A stretch of 64,000 nt of DNA from Yersinia nurmii (GTDB taxonomy: Bacteria; Pseudomonadota; Gammaproteobacteria; Enterobacterales; Enterobacteriaceae). Each line of letters opens with the position of its first letter. The first letter of the stretch is position 1. The notes under the pieces are model-generated. The model did not search any database, was not told the origin of the DNA, and worked only from the letters and a program-made list of their open reading frames with translations. Positions 38,572-47,537 of the stretch are shown in pieces. The stretch covers positions 558,001 to 622,000 of the forward strand of contig NZ_CPYD01000001.1 of the NCBI RefSeq assembly GCF_001112925.1, read 5' to 3'. The translations under genes were made by a program, and so were the position numbers.

Positions 38572-38830
38572 CTTCTGTTATACGTTATTGAAATACCACT
38601 CATTGCCACATTCTTCCTCAAAACCAGCCCCGTTAATCGCCTATCACTCTAAATTCCTGAATGCTTAGTCCAGAATAAAGCTGCCAATGCCACGGTGAAG
38701 TGAACAATGCAAGCGATCGAGATACCTGGGCCTACCGCAACGAGGGGAAACTCTGGAAGTCAACGCCACTATGACCGCATCGGCGCGCCCTCCTTAATCA
38801 TTAGCTTTATCAACAATTCAAATTCATCCA
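38572..38830. other. non-coding stretch between nagD and the ERIC repeat
   Basis: No ORF of interest. The part 38690-38790 has a higher GC content than its flanks and could be a degraded second repeat or gene remnant, but I cannot identify it. Confidence 0.3.
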
Positions 38831-38950
38831 ATACCCAATAGATTTCGCGTTGCAGCAAGGCGGGAATGGAATGTATCCCTGGTAGCTTAGTCTGCTAAGT
38901 GACTGGGGAAGGAAGACGTCAACGCCGCTGCGGTGTGAAAGATGCCGAGG
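38831..38950. repeat. ERIC (enterobacterial repetitive intergenic consensus) element
   Basis: The stretch begins ATACCCAATAGATTTCGCGT and continues TTGCAGCAAGGCGG. Its centre contains AAGTGACTGGGG, the core of the ERIC2 primer sequence, and it ends near GTGTGAAAGATGCCGAGG. This follows the 127-bp ERIC consensus over about 120 bases with roughly palindromic ends. It lies about 280 bases upstream of asnB. Confidence 0.85.
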
Positions 38951-38959
38951 ATTCCCTTT

Positions 38960-38978
38960 TTTGGTGCGTTGCACCAAA
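38960..38978. promoter_or_regulatory. perfect palindrome upstream of asnB
   Basis: TTTGGTGC-GTT-GCACCAAA, eight-base arms and a three-base spacer, right after the ERIC element. It contains NtrC-type half sites (GGTGC, GCACC) but in inside-out order. It may be an operator for asnB; no known regulator is assigned. Confidence 0.45.
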
Positions 38979-39227
38979 GTTCTTGCATTAACTCCCCATT
39001 TTGGCGCATTTTCTTGTAATGCATATTTTCCACGCCGCCAAAATTCACAAAACAACAACTATCTATATTGGCGTGTTTTTTGCATATTTTTCTTATTACT
39101 CGTCGTTACATACCTGAAAAATTTCATATTACAGCGTGAAAAATTAAGGGGATAGGGTTGTTCCACCCAAGCGTAATGACAAACAACATCATCACCGCCA
39201 CAAGCTAAAGAAGTTAGGGAGATAATT

Positions 39228-40895
39228 ATGTGTTCTATTTTCGGGGTGCTCGATCTAAAAACCGATCCAATCGAATTACGCAAAACTGCATTGGAAATGT
39301 CGCGATTGATGCGCCACCGCGGGCCAGATTGGTCCGGGATTTATGCCGGTGATAACGCTATTTTAGCCCATGAGCGTTTATCTATTGTTGACGTTAACGC
39401 CGGAGCTCAGCCGCTGTATAACACCGCGCGTACTCATGTGCTGGCGGTTAACGGCGAGATTTATAACCATCAGGCTCTGCGTCAGCAGTATGGCGATCGC
39501 TTTGAGTTTCAGACCGGTTCCGACTGCGAAGTCATTCTGGCTCTGTATCAGGAAAAAGGCCCTGATTTCCTTGACGATCTGCAAGGAATGTTTGCCTTTA
39601 TCCTGTATGACGCAGAGAAAAATGCGTACCTGATTGGCCGCGATCATATGGGGATTATTCCGCTGTATATGGGCCATGATGAGCACGGCAATATGTTCGT
39701 CGCATCTGAAATGAAAGCACTGGTTCCGGTATGCCGCACAATTAAAGAATTCCCAGCCGGCAGCTATTTATGGAGTCAGGACGGCGAAATTCGCGAGTAC
39801 TACCACCGCGACTGGTTCGATTACGAAAATGTAAAAGACAACGTTACGGATAAAAATCAGTTGGCCAATGCGCTGGAAGAAGCAGTGAAAACTCACCTGA
39901 TGTCGGATGTGCCTTACGGCGTTCTGCTGTCTGGTGGGTTAGATTCCTCCGTAATTTCGGCTATTACCAAGAAATTTGCCGCCCGTCGGGTAGAAGACGA
40001 TGAGCGTAGCGAAGCCTGGTGGCCACAGCTGCATTCCTTCGCCGTCGGTCTGGTGGGATCGCCGGATCTGAAAGCCGCGCAGGAAGTAGCGAACCATTTA
40101 GGCACCGTGCATCACGAAATTCATTTCACCGTGCAGGAAGGGCTGGATGCTATTCGCGACGTGATTTATCACATTGAAACCTATGACGTGACCACCATTC
40201 GCGCCTCAACGCCAATGTATTTGATGTCACGTAAAATCAAAGCAATGGGCATTAAGATGGTCTTATCCGGCGAGGGTTCCGATGAGGTCTTCGGCGGCTA
40301 TCTCTATTTCCATAAAGCGCCAAATGCCAAAGAGCTGCACGAAGAAACCGTACGTAAACTGCTGGCTCTACATATGTATGACTGCGCTCGCGCCAACAAA
40401 GCGATGTCCGCCTGGGGCGTAGAAGCGCGCGTACCCTTCTTGGATAAAAATTTCCTCGACGTGGCGATGCGCATTAATCCGCAGGATAAAATGTGCGGAA
40501 ATGGAAAAATGGAAAAACATATTTTGCGCGAATGTTTCTCTGCGGATCTGCCTCACAGCGTGGCCTGGCGCCAAAAAGAGCAATTCTCCGACGGCGTCGG
40601 CTATAGCTGGATCGACTCGTTAAAAGCAATGGCAGCGGAGCAAGTTACCGATCAACAACTGGAAACCGCTCATTTCCGTTTCCCTTACAACACGCCAAAT
40701 TCGAAAGAAGCTTATTTGTATCGCGTAATCTTTGAAGAGTTATTCCCGTTACCAAGCGCAGCAGAATGCGTGCCAGGCGGGCCATCCGTAGCCTGTTCGT
40801 CGGCAAAAGCCATTGAGTGGGATGAATCCTTTAAAAATATGGATGACCCATCCGGCCGTGCCGTAGGCGTGCATCAGGATGCATATAAGTCATAA
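39228..40895 (+). CDS. asnB: asparagine synthase B (glutamine-hydrolysing)
   Basis: AsnB makes asparagine from aspartate, ATP and glutamine. Met1 removal exposes Cys2 (MCSIFGVLD), the glutaminase nucleophile of the N-terminal class II amidotransferase domain, which also carries MRHRGPDWSG. The synthetase domain begins near residue 220 with the PPi loop SGGLDSS at 235-241. The 555 residues equal the E. coli enzyme within one. The ATG has AGGGAG before it. The long upstream region carries an ERIC repeat and a palindrome. Confidence 0.97.
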   Translation: MCSIFGVLDLKTDPIELRKTALEMSRLMRHRGPDWSGIYAGDNAILAHERLSIVDVNAGAQPLYNTARTHVLAVNGEIYNHQALRQQYGDRFEFQTGSDCEVILALYQEKGPDFLDDLQGMFAFILYDAEKNAYLIGRDHMGIIPLYMGHDEHGNMFVASEMKALVPVCRTIKEFPAGSYLWSQDGEIREYYHRDWFDYENVKDNVTDKNQLANALEEAVKTHLMSDVPYGVLLSGGLDSSVISAITKKFAARRVEDDERSEAWWPQLHSFAVGLVGSPDLKAAQEVANHLGTVHHEIHFTVQEGLDAIRDVIYHIETYDVTTIRASTPMYLMSRKIKAMGIKMVLSGEGSDEVFGGYLYFHKAPNAKELHEETVRKLLALHMYDCARANKAMSAWGVEARVPFLDKNFLDVAMRINPQDKMCGNGKMEKHILRECFSADLPHSVAWRQKEQFSDGVGYSWIDSLKAMAAEQVTDQQLETAHFRFPYNTPNSKEAYLYRVIFEELFPLPSAAECVPGGPSVACSSAKAIEWDESFKNMDDPSGRAVGVHQDAYKS

Positions 40896-40946
40896 TTTGC
40901 GGTTTCTATTGCCTAATTAAGCACCGCGAACCTTGTAAATAGCGTT

Positions 40947-40980
40947 AAACAGGGCGGCCTTTGGGTCGTCCTGTTTCTTT
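40947..40980 (+). terminator. terminator after asnB
   Basis: AAACAGGGCGGCC and GGTCGTCCTGTTT form a thirteen-pair stem with two G-T pairs and a four-base loop, followed by CTTTC. Confidence 0.88.
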
Positions 40981-41152
40981 CACCGTCAATCCCCCTACTT
41001 AATTCCTCCGCAAGTCAATAGACCTGCCGCTTTTAACCTTTTATTTTGTCGTTAAATTCAACAATGAATCCCTATAATTGCCTATTTTATCGCCAGACTG
41101 TTCACAAGCCAAACAAACGAACCCTTTCAGCGCTTTTTCGGGAAAAAACTAG

Positions 41153-41181
41153 TTGACGCAAATCGGCCATATACGCATAAT
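41153..41181 (+). promoter_or_regulatory. promoter of the met-leu-gln tRNA operon
   Basis: TTGACG, a 17-base spacer and CATAAT, followed by the GC-rich GCGCCCC. Such a discriminator is typical of growth-rate and stringently controlled stable-RNA promoters. Confidence 0.88.
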
Positions 41182-41221
41182 GCGCCCCGCAACGCCGATG
41201 AAGGTTGTGCAGAAAAAAGAT

Positions 41222-41298
41222 GGCTACGTAGCTCAGCTGGTTAGAGCACAGCACTCATAATGCTGGGGTCACAGGTTCGATTCCCGTCGTAGCCACCA
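41222..41298 (+). tRNA. metT: tRNA-Met (CAT), elongator type, first copy
   Basis: A 77-base cloverleaf with encoded CCA: acceptor GGCTACG/CGTAGCC, anticodon CAT in ACTCATAAT, T-loop GTTCGATTC. The sequence is the elongator, not the initiator, type because the acceptor begins with a paired G-C. It is the first gene of a six-tRNA operon. Confidence 0.97.
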
Positions 41299-41313
41299 TC
41301 TTTTTTCATGTAT

Positions 41314-41398
41314 GCGGGAGTGGCGAAATTGGTAGACGCACTAGATTTAGGTTCTAGCGCCGCAAGGTGTGCGAGTTCAAGTCTCGCCTCCCGCACCA
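41314..41398 (+). tRNA. leuW: tRNA-Leu (TAG)
   Basis: An 85-base class II tRNA with a long variable arm (CGCCGCAAGGTGTGCG region), acceptor GCGGGAG/CTCCCGC, anticodon TAG within TTTAGGT and encoded CCA. Confidence 0.97.
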
Positions 41399-41421
41399 TT
41401 TTCATCGGTTGTCACAGTAGA

Positions 41422-41496
41422 TGGGATATCGCCAAGCGGTAAGGCACCAGGTTTTGATCCTGGCATTCCCAGGTTCGAATCCTGGTATCCCAGCCA
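41422..41496 (+). tRNA. glnU: tRNA-Gln (TTG), first copy
   Basis: A 75-base cloverleaf, acceptor TGGGATA/TATCCCA with the unusual weak U1-A72 pair typical of tRNA-Gln, anticodon TTG in TTTTGAT and encoded CCA. Confidence 0.97.
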
Positions 41497-41556
41497 TTTC
41501 TTTGAGGTGGAATACTGTCAAACTTAAGTTGTAATTAAAAAGAATTGTATATCAGT

Positions 41557-41631
41557 TGGGATATCGCCAAGCGGTAAGGCACCAGGTTTTGATCCTGGCA
41601 TTCCCAGGTTCGAATCCTGGTATCCCAGCCA
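41557..41631 (+). tRNA. glnW: tRNA-Gln (TTG), second copy
   Basis: Identical over all 75 bases to the copy at 41422-41496; the flanks differ. The tandem arrangement is the same as glnU-glnW in E. coli. Confidence 0.97.
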
Positions 41632-41662
41632 TACAATTTTTTGCTTTAAAAGATTTAAAGAT

Positions 41663-41739
41663 GGCTACGTAGCTCAGCTGGTTAGAGCACAGCACTCATA
41701 ATGCTGGGGTCACAGGTTCGATTCCCGTCGTAGCCACCA
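41663..41739 (+). tRNA. metU: tRNA-Met (CAT), elongator type, second copy
   Basis: Identical over 77 bases to the first tRNA-Met. In both copies the flanks AAAGAT and ATCTTTT can extend the acceptor stem by several pairs in the precursor. Confidence 0.97.
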
Positions 41740-41744
41740 TCTTT

Positions 41745-41818
41745 TGGGGTATCGCCAAGCGGTAAGGCACTGGATTCTGATTCCAGCATCCCAGGTTCGA
41801 ATCCTGGTACCCCAGCCA
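41745..41818 (+). tRNA. glnV: tRNA-Gln (CTG)
   Basis: Acceptor TGGGGTA/TACCCCA, anticodon CTG in TTCTGAT, encoded CCA. It is 74 bases long because the variable loop is CATC, one base shorter than the CATTC of the other glutamine tRNAs here. E. coli has two copies of this isoacceptor at the operon end; only one is present here. It begins six bases after the preceding tRNA. Confidence 0.95.
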
Positions 41819-41825
41819 TATTTAG

Positions 41826-41850
41826 AAAAGCTCGCTTCGGCGGGCTTTTT
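41826..41850 (+). terminator. terminator of the tRNA operon
   Basis: AAAGCTCGC-TTCG-GCGGGCTTT stem with a TTCG tetraloop and one G-T pair, followed by T residues, eight bases after the last tRNA. Confidence 0.92.
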
Positions 41851-41980
41851 GCTTTTTTGTTTTTGAGAAATCAACCAAACCGGATGGTTCGCAGAACGAA
41901 CAAATCAGAGAAACTAGCGGGAAACATGAGAGAATTCAGCGGCCCATCGGTTGTTGATAAGCCGCCAGGAAAGATATTTT

Positions 41981-43162
41981 TTATAATCCCAGTGCGTATT
42001 TCAACGCATGTTCTTTTAATCTCCCCGCTCGCTGGGCGGCAATCAATGCCAGATTGCGCACCATTCTCACCGGCGGTAAATCATTGCTAAACGCGGTGTA
42101 GAATAAATCCATTCCGCTTTGCATCATCAGATTGTCGGTACGCCGTTTGCGTTGATAGCGCAGCAATACGGTTTCGCTATCCCAAGGCTCGGCCAACTCT
42201 CGCGCCTCATTCATCACATCCAGCAATGCATCCACGTCGCGATAGCCCAGATTAACCCCCTGTCCGGCCAGCGGATTGATGGTATGAGCCGCATCCCCCA
42301 ACAGCACTAATCCCGATTGCACATAGCGTTGCGCATGACGACGGGTTAACGGGAAGGAACCGGTGGCAATCGCATTCACTCTCCCCAGACGTTCAGGAAA
42401 TGCGGCAGCAATTTCCTGATTCAACTGTGCCAAGGGCATACTTTGCAACTGGCGGATGCGCTGCGGGCTGTCGTACCACACCAGCGAGGCCCAGTTATCA
42501 AACAACGGCAAAAACGCTCGCGGTCCGGAAGGGAAAAATTGCTGCCAAGTTACATCTTGCGGCGGCGCGCCGGTATCTACGGTAATCAGCATACAAGACT
42601 GACGATATTGCCAGCCGCTGGTGCCAATACCGGCTAAACGGCGAACCAGAGAGTTAGCCCCATCGGCACCCACCACCAAACGCGCCTGTAGCTGCTCTTG
42701 CGTGTCTAACGTGAGCTGCCAATGCTGCTCCACTCTTACCATGCTTTGTAAGCGTGACGGGCACAGTAGCGTTAAATTTGCGCACTCATCGATCTGTTGC
42801 CACAGCGCCAACTGTAAAACCCGATTTTCTACCATAAAACCCAGTTCTGGCAGTGACAACGATACCGCATCGAACACAACCTTAGAGCCGGGCATTTCCC
42901 AGGTTTCCAGGCGACGATAAGGGGCATAACGCATTTCCTGCACTCTTTGCCAGACGTCCAACTGCTTCAGCAAGCCGACCGAGGTACAGCCAATAGCGGA
43001 AATCCGCAGATCCGGCACGCTTTGACTATCAAAGGCCGGCGGTGCTTCATGCTCCAGTAGCGCCACTGACCAGCCGCTTTGCGCCAGCCCTAAGGCCGCT
43101 GCTGCACCGACCATCCCGCCCCCTACCACGACAACATCGTAACTTTGTTGAGATTTTTTCAT
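41981..43162 (-). CDS. ubiF: 3-demethoxyubiquinol 3-hydroxylase
   Basis: UbiF is an FAD monooxygenase that adds the C6 (formerly C5) hydroxyl group in aerobic ubiquinone synthesis, part of the soluble Ubi complex. The 393 residues show the N-terminal FAD motif VVVVGGGMVGAAAALGLAQ, VVGADGANS near 165-173 and the second FAD motif LLGDAAHTINPLAGQGVNLG near 285-305. It ends ALKYALGL like the E. coli protein. The paralogues UbiH and UbiI are similar, but MRYAPYRRLETWEMPGS and the position next to miaB favour UbiF. It is divergent from miaB. Confidence 0.95.
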   Translation of the reverse strand: MKKSQQSYDVVVVGGGMVGAAAALGLAQSGWSVALLEHEAPPAFDSQSVPDLRISAIGCTSVGLLKQLDVWQRVQEMRYAPYRRLETWEMPGSKVVFDAVSLSLPELGFMVENRVLQLALWQQIDECANLTLLCPSRLQSMVRVEQHWQLTLDTQEQLQARLVVGADGANSLVRRLAGIGTSGWQYRQSCMLITVDTGAPPQDVTWQQFFPSGPRAFLPLFDNWASLVWYDSPQRIRQLQSMPLAQLNQEIAAAFPERLGRVNAIATGSFPLTRRHAQRYVQSGLVLLGDAAHTINPLAGQGVNLGYRDVDALLDVMNEARELAEPWDSETVLLRYQRKRRTDNLMMQSGMDLFYTAFSNDLPPVRMVRNLALIAAQRAGRLKEHALKYALGL

Positions 43163-43359
43163 TTCGGCTACGCTTCAAAAATTGAGGTTCCGCCCATCAG
43201 TTTGGGCATTTTGTCTGACGTCAGTGTACCGGATTTTTCCTTACACAGCAGGTTAACTCAGACTTCCCGCACTGGTTTCACTCCGGCCAAATGACTACAA
43301 TACCCTGCAAGAACTAAGTCTTTGTGCTATTCACACCGCTCGGAGCAAAATAAAACCCA

Positions 43360-44784
43360 ATGACAAAAAAACTCCATATCAAAACTTGGGGCTGCCAAAT
43401 GAACGAATATGATTCGTCTAAAATGGCAGACCTGCTAGCTAGCACGCACGGTTATGAGTTAACCGATGTGCCTGAAGAAGCTGATTTACTGTTGCTAAAT
43501 ACCTGCTCCATTCGCGAAAAAGCGCAGGAGAAAGTCTTCGCGCTGCTGGGGCGTTGGAAGCAGTTGAAAGAAACAAATCCCCAGTTAATCATTGGCGTGG
43601 GTGGCTGCGTGGCCTCTCAAGAAGGTGAGCATATTCGCCAACGTGCGCCTTGTGTAGACGTTATTTTCGGGCCGCAAACTTTGCATCGCCTGCCGGAAAT
43701 GCTGAACCACGTTCAGGGAACCCGTAGCCCGATTGTTGATATCAGTTTCCCAGAAATAGAAAAATTCGACCGTCTACCGGAACCTCGCGCCGAAGGTCCT
43801 ACCGCCTTTGTGTCCATCATGGAAGGCTGCAATAAGTACTGCACTTTCTGCGTAGTGCCTTATACCCGTGGGGAAGAGGTCAGCCGGCCAAGTGATGACG
43901 TGCTGTTTGAAATCGCTCAGTTAGCGGCTCAGGGCGTGCGGGAAGTCAATCTGCTCGGTCAGAACGTAAATGCCTACCGCGGGGCTACCTATGACGGCGA
44001 TATCTGTAGTTTTGCCGAACTGTTACGTCTGGTAGCTGCGATTGATGGCATAGACCGCATTCGTTTCACCACCAGCCATCCTATCGAATTTACCGATGAT
44101 ATTATCGCGGTGTATGAAGATACGCCTGAATTGGTTAGCTTCCTGCATTTGCCGGTACAAAGCGGTTCGGATCGCATTCTAACCATGATGAAACGCGCCC
44201 ACACCGCGTTGGAATACAAATCCATCATTCGGAAATTACGCAAGGCTCGCCCGGATATTCACATCAGCTCCGACTTTATCGTGGGTTTTCCCGGTGAAAC
44301 TCAGGCCGATTTCGAGCAAACCATGAAGCTGGTTGCGGAAGTGAATTTTGATATGAGCTACAGCTTTATCTACTCGTCACGTCCCGGAACGCCGGCAGCA
44401 GATTTGCCGGATGATGTTTCCGAAGAAGAGAAAAAGCAGCGGCTGCATATTTTGCAAGATCGTATTACCCAACAGGCGATGAATTTCAGCCGAGCAATGG
44501 TTGGCACCGTCCAGCGAGTATTGGTGGAAGGCACCTCACGCAAAGACGTAATGGAACTGGCGGGCCGCACTGAGAATAACCGCATCGTGAATTTCGAAGG
44601 CTCGCCAGAGATGATCGGTAAATTCGTCGATGTCGACATTGTTGATGTCTACACCAACTCTCTGCGCGGTGTAGTGGTACGAACCGAAGAGCAAATGGAT
44701 TTACGCAGCGTAGAATCGCCGCAGTCGGTGATTGCCCGGACCCGCAAGGAAAATGACCTTGGCGTGGTGCAATACCACCCCTAG
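43360..44784 (+). CDS. miaB: tRNA-2-methylthio-N6-isopentenyladenosine synthase
   Basis: MiaB is a radical-SAM methylthiotransferase that converts i6A37 to ms2i6A37 in tRNAs reading UNN codons. The N-terminal UPF0004 domain has [27 protein letters not shown] and [12 protein letters not shown] with the three auxiliary-cluster cysteines. The radical SAM motif CNKYCTFC places C157, C161 and C164, as in E. coli. A TRAM domain closes the 474-residue protein (about 378-441). Confidence 0.97.
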   Translation: MTKKLHIKTWGCQMNEYDSSKMADLLASTHGYELTDVPEEADLLLLNTCSIREKAQEKVFALLGRWKQLKETNPQLIIGVGGCVASQEGEHIRQRAPCVDVIFGPQTLHRLPEMLNHVQGTRSPIVDISFPEIEKFDRLPEPRAEGPTAFVSIMEGCNKYCTFCVVPYTRGEEVSRPSDDVLFEIAQLAAQGVREVNLLGQNVNAYRGATYDGDICSFAELLRLVAAIDGIDRIRFTTSHPIEFTDDIIAVYEDTPELVSFLHLPVQSGSDRILTMMKRAHTALEYKSIIRKLRKARPDIHISSDFIVGFPGETQADFEQTMKLVAEVNFDMSYSFIYSSRPGTPAADLPDDVSEEEKKQRLHILQDRITQQAMNFSRAMVGTVQRVLVEGTSRKDVMELAGRTENNRIVNFEGSPEMIGKFVDVDIVDVYTNSLRGVVVRTEEQMDLRSVESPQSVIARTRKENDLGVVQYHP

Positions 44785-44896
44785 CCTGAACCGATGAATT
44801 TTGATGATTTTCTTTCAAAAATTCACAAAATGAATCATTGAAGGTCATCAGCCCGTGGGACACGCGATTTCTGCGCACCATCGCACAGATAGACAA

Positions 44897-44918
44897 GCAG
44901 TGGACTTGCGTCCACTGC
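44897..44918. repeat. perfect nine-pair hairpin between miaB and ybeZ
   Basis: GCAGTGGAC-TTGC-GTCCACTGC. No T-run follows on either strand, so it may be a 3'-end stabiliser or a weak factor-dependent stop for miaB. Confidence 0.5.
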
Positions 44919-45035
44919 GCTCACCATGAATAATTCCCGAATGACATGTATTATTGATATCAGGCATAACGTAAAAGAAATACTCGCCTTATGTGAATCA
45001 ATATCAACCGGCCCGATGTGACCTAGAGGAACTCA

Positions 45036-46109
45036 GTGACCCAGAGAAACAGTTTGCACGTAACGACACAAGAAATCCTGCTTGAGCCCACCGACAATCA
45101 GCGTTTGCTGAGCCTGTGCGGCCCTTTTGATGACAACATCAAACAGCTTGAACGCCGGTTGGGCATTGAAATCAATCGCCGTGATAACCGTTTTAAGCTG
45201 GTCGGTAAGAACATCTGCGTCAATGCGGCAGCAGAAATCCTGCGCCACCTCTACGTAGACACCGCTCCGATTCGCGGCGTCATTCCTGATATCGATCCGG
45301 AACAAATCCATCTGGCAGTGAAAGAAAGCCGGGTGCTGGAACAAACGGCAGAAAGCGTCCCTGATTACGGTAAAGCGGTAAATATCCGTACCAAGCGCGG
45401 TATGGTGAAGCCTCGTACGCCAAATCAGGCGCAGTACATTGCCAATATTCTCGACCACGATATTACTTTTGGTATCGGCCCTGCCGGTACGGGTAAAACC
45501 TATCTGGCGGTTGCCGCTGCGGTAGATGCGTTGGAGCGACAGAACGTGCGCCGCATTCTGCTGACTCGTCCGGCAGTTGAGGCCGGAGAAAAACTGGGCT
45601 TCCTGCCCGGCGATCTCAGCCAGAAAGTCGATCCCTATCTGCGACCGCTGTACGATGCCCTGTTTGAAATGCTGGGTTTCGAGCGCGTAGAAAAACTGAT
45701 TGAACGCAATGTGATTGAAGTTGCACCGCTGGCCTATATGCGCGGCCGCACGCTCAATGATGCGTTTATCATTCTGGATGAAAGTCAGAACACCACTATC
45801 GAACAGATGAAGATGTTTCTGACCCGAATTGGTTTTAACTCCAAAGCGGTCATCACCGGCGATATCACCCAAATCGATTTACCTCGCCATCAGAAATCTG
45901 GTTTGCGTCATGCCATAGAGGTACTGTCGGACGTAGAAGAACTCAGCTTCAACTTCTTCCACAGTGAAGACGTAGTGCGGCATCCTGTGGTAGCTCGGGT
46001 AGTTATCGCCTATGAAGCCTGGGAAGCCGCAGAACAAAAACGTAAAGACGCCAGCGCAGAGCAACGCAAGCGTGAAAACCACACCCCGTCAGAGCAGGAG
46101 GCTCAGTGA
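45036..46109 (+). CDS. ybeZ: PhoH-like ATPase YbeZ
   Basis: A 357-residue P-loop ATPase of the PhoH family, with Walker A GPAGTGKT at 148-155 and the Walker B-like [11 protein letters not shown]. YbeZ interacts with YbeY and is thought to help in rRNA processing and ribosome quality control; the biochemical role is not settled. It starts with GTG behind GAGGA and overlaps ybeY by four bases, so ybeZ-ybeY-ybeX-lnt form an operon, which in E. coli is heat-shock inducible. Confidence 0.95.
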   Translation: MTQRNSLHVTTQEILLEPTDNQRLLSLCGPFDDNIKQLERRLGIEINRRDNRFKLVGKNICVNAAAEILRHLYVDTAPIRGVIPDIDPEQIHLAVKESRVLEQTAESVPDYGKAVNIRTKRGMVKPRTPNQAQYIANILDHDITFGIGPAGTGKTYLAVAAAVDALERQNVRRILLTRPAVEAGEKLGFLPGDLSQKVDPYLRPLYDALFEMLGFERVEKLIERNVIEVAPLAYMRGRTLNDAFIILDESQNTTIEQMKMFLTRIGFNSKAVITGDITQIDLPRHQKSGLRHAIEVLSDVEELSFNFFHSEDVVRHPVVARVVIAYEAWEAAEQKRKDASAEQRKRENHTPSEQEAQ

Positions 46110-46579
46110 GCCAGGTTATATTAGATTTACAGATTGCCTGTGAAAACAGTCAGGGTTTGCCAACTGAAGCCGACTTCCAGCGCTGGCTGGAAGCCGTCTT
46201 GCCTCAGTTTCAGGAAGAATCAGAGGTCACTATTCGAGTGGTTGATGATGCGGAAAGTCATGAACTGAATTTGACCTATCGTGGTAAAGATAAGTCAACC
46301 AACGTACTATCCTTTCCCTTCGAAGCACCACCTGAAATAGAATTGCCGCTGTTGGGCGATTTGATCATTTGCCGTCAAGTGGTTGAACAGGAAGCCGTTG
46401 AACAGAATAAAGCCGTATTGGCCCATTGGGCGCATATGGTTGTTCACGGCAGTCTTCATCTGCTAGGGTATGACCACATCGTCGATGACGAAGCCGAAGA
46501 AATGGAGTCAATTGAAACTGAAATCATGCAGAGTCTGGGTTATCCCGATCCGTATCTTTCAGAAAAAGACCCCGAATAA
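46106..46579 (+). CDS. ybeY: endoribonuclease YbeY
   Basis: YbeY is a zinc metalloenzyme needed for 16S rRNA 3'-end maturation and, with RNase R, for removing defective 70S ribosomes. The signature [11 protein letters not shown] gives zinc ligands H114, H118 and H124, identical in position to E. coli; the family R59 environment is in [16 protein letters not shown]. The 157-residue protein starts with GTG coupled to ybeZ and has AGGAGG nine bases before it. Confidence 0.97.
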   Translation: MSQVILDLQIACENSQGLPTEADFQRWLEAVLPQFQEESEVTIRVVDDAESHELNLTYRGKDKSTNVLSFPFEAPPEIELPLLGDLIICRQVVEQEAVEQNKAVLAHWAHMVVHGSLHLLGYDHIVDDEAEEMESIETEIMQSLGYPDPYLSEKDPE

Positions 46580-46651
46580 TGCGTTGGCAGCGTGCTATTT
46601 ACGCTGCTGATAATGACAATACTTAACATGAGTAAACTTAACTAAAACGCC

Positions 46652-47530
46652 ATGAGCGACGACCATTCACAAAACAATGATAGCCCCAGTCCCAAGAAAG
46701 GGTTCTTTACTCTTATCCTTAACCAATTGTTCCACGGCGAACCTAAAAACCGTGGCGATCTGGTCGAGCTTATCCGTGACTCAGAGCAGAACGATCTGAT
46801 CGATCCCGATACCCGTGACATGCTGGAAGGCGTCATGGACATCGCCGAGCAGCGCGTGCGGGATATTATGATCCCTCGTTCTCAAATGGTCACACTCAAG
46901 CGTAACCAAACGCTGGATGAGTGCTTGGATGTGATTATTGAATCCGCCCACTCCCGCTTCCCGGTGATCAGTGAAGATAAAGATCACATTGAAGGCATCC
47001 TGATGGCCAAGGATTTGCTGCCGTTTATGCGCACAGATTCCGAACCGTTCAGCATCGACAAAGTGTTACGGACGGCAGTTGTCGTGCCGGAGAGCAAGCG
47101 TGTCGACCGGATGCTAAAGGAATTCCGCTCCCAACGTTATCATATGGCGATAGTCATTGATGAGTTTGGCGGTGTTTCAGGGCTGGTTACCATTGAAGAT
47201 ATTCTGGAACTGATCGTTGGCGAAATTGAAGATGAGTACGATGACGAAGAAGATCGCGACGTTCGTCAGCTCAGTCGTCATACCTACACCATCAGGGCAT
47301 TGACTCAAATCGAAGATTTTAACGAAGTGTTCAATACCCATTTTAATGATGATGAAGTGGACACTATCGGTGGTTTAGTCATGCAAGCCTTTGGTCATCT
47401 GCCTGCGCGCGGAGAAACCATTGAAATTGAAGGTTATTTATTCAAAGTTGCCATGGCTGATAGCCGACGTATTATTCAGGTTCACGTTAAAATACCGGAT
47501 GATGCACCACAACCGAAATTGGAAGAATAA
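46652..47530 (+). CDS. ybeX: CBS-domain protein YbeX/CorC
   Basis: The 292-residue cytoplasmic protein has two CBS repeats (about 70-125 and 135-190, with [20 protein letters not shown] and [20 protein letters not shown]) and a C-terminal CorC_HlyC domain containing the [21 protein letters not shown] block. It was linked with magnesium/cobalt efflux in Salmonella (corC) and more recently with ribosome function in E. coli. Third gene of the ybeZYX-lnt operon; lnt begins seven bases after it. Confidence 0.95.
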   Translation: MSDDHSQNNDSPSPKKGFFTLILNQLFHGEPKNRGDLVELIRDSEQNDLIDPDTRDMLEGVMDIAEQRVRDIMIPRSQMVTLKRNQTLDECLDVIIESAHSRFPVISEDKDHIEGILMAKDLLPFMRTDSEPFSIDKVLRTAVVVPESKRVDRMLKEFRSQRYHMAIVIDEFGGVSGLVTIEDILELIVGEIEDEYDDEEDRDVRQLSRHTYTIRALTQIEDFNEVFNTHFNDDEVDTIGGLVMQAFGHLPARGETIEIEGYLFKVAMADSRRIIQVHVKIPDDAPQPKLEE

Positions 47531-47537
47531 ATTCTCG

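Noticed and set aside
38660-38800. A second, degraded ERIC copy or gene remnant before the ERIC element
   Set aside because: Some local similarity to repeat halves was suspected, but no continuous alignment or protein similarity could be followed.
38950-39060. Sigma-54 promoter upstream of asnB
   Set aside because: TTGCAC...TTGC and TTGGCGC...TTGT resemble -24/-12 elements, but the GG-GC spacings are 13 and 11 rather than 10.
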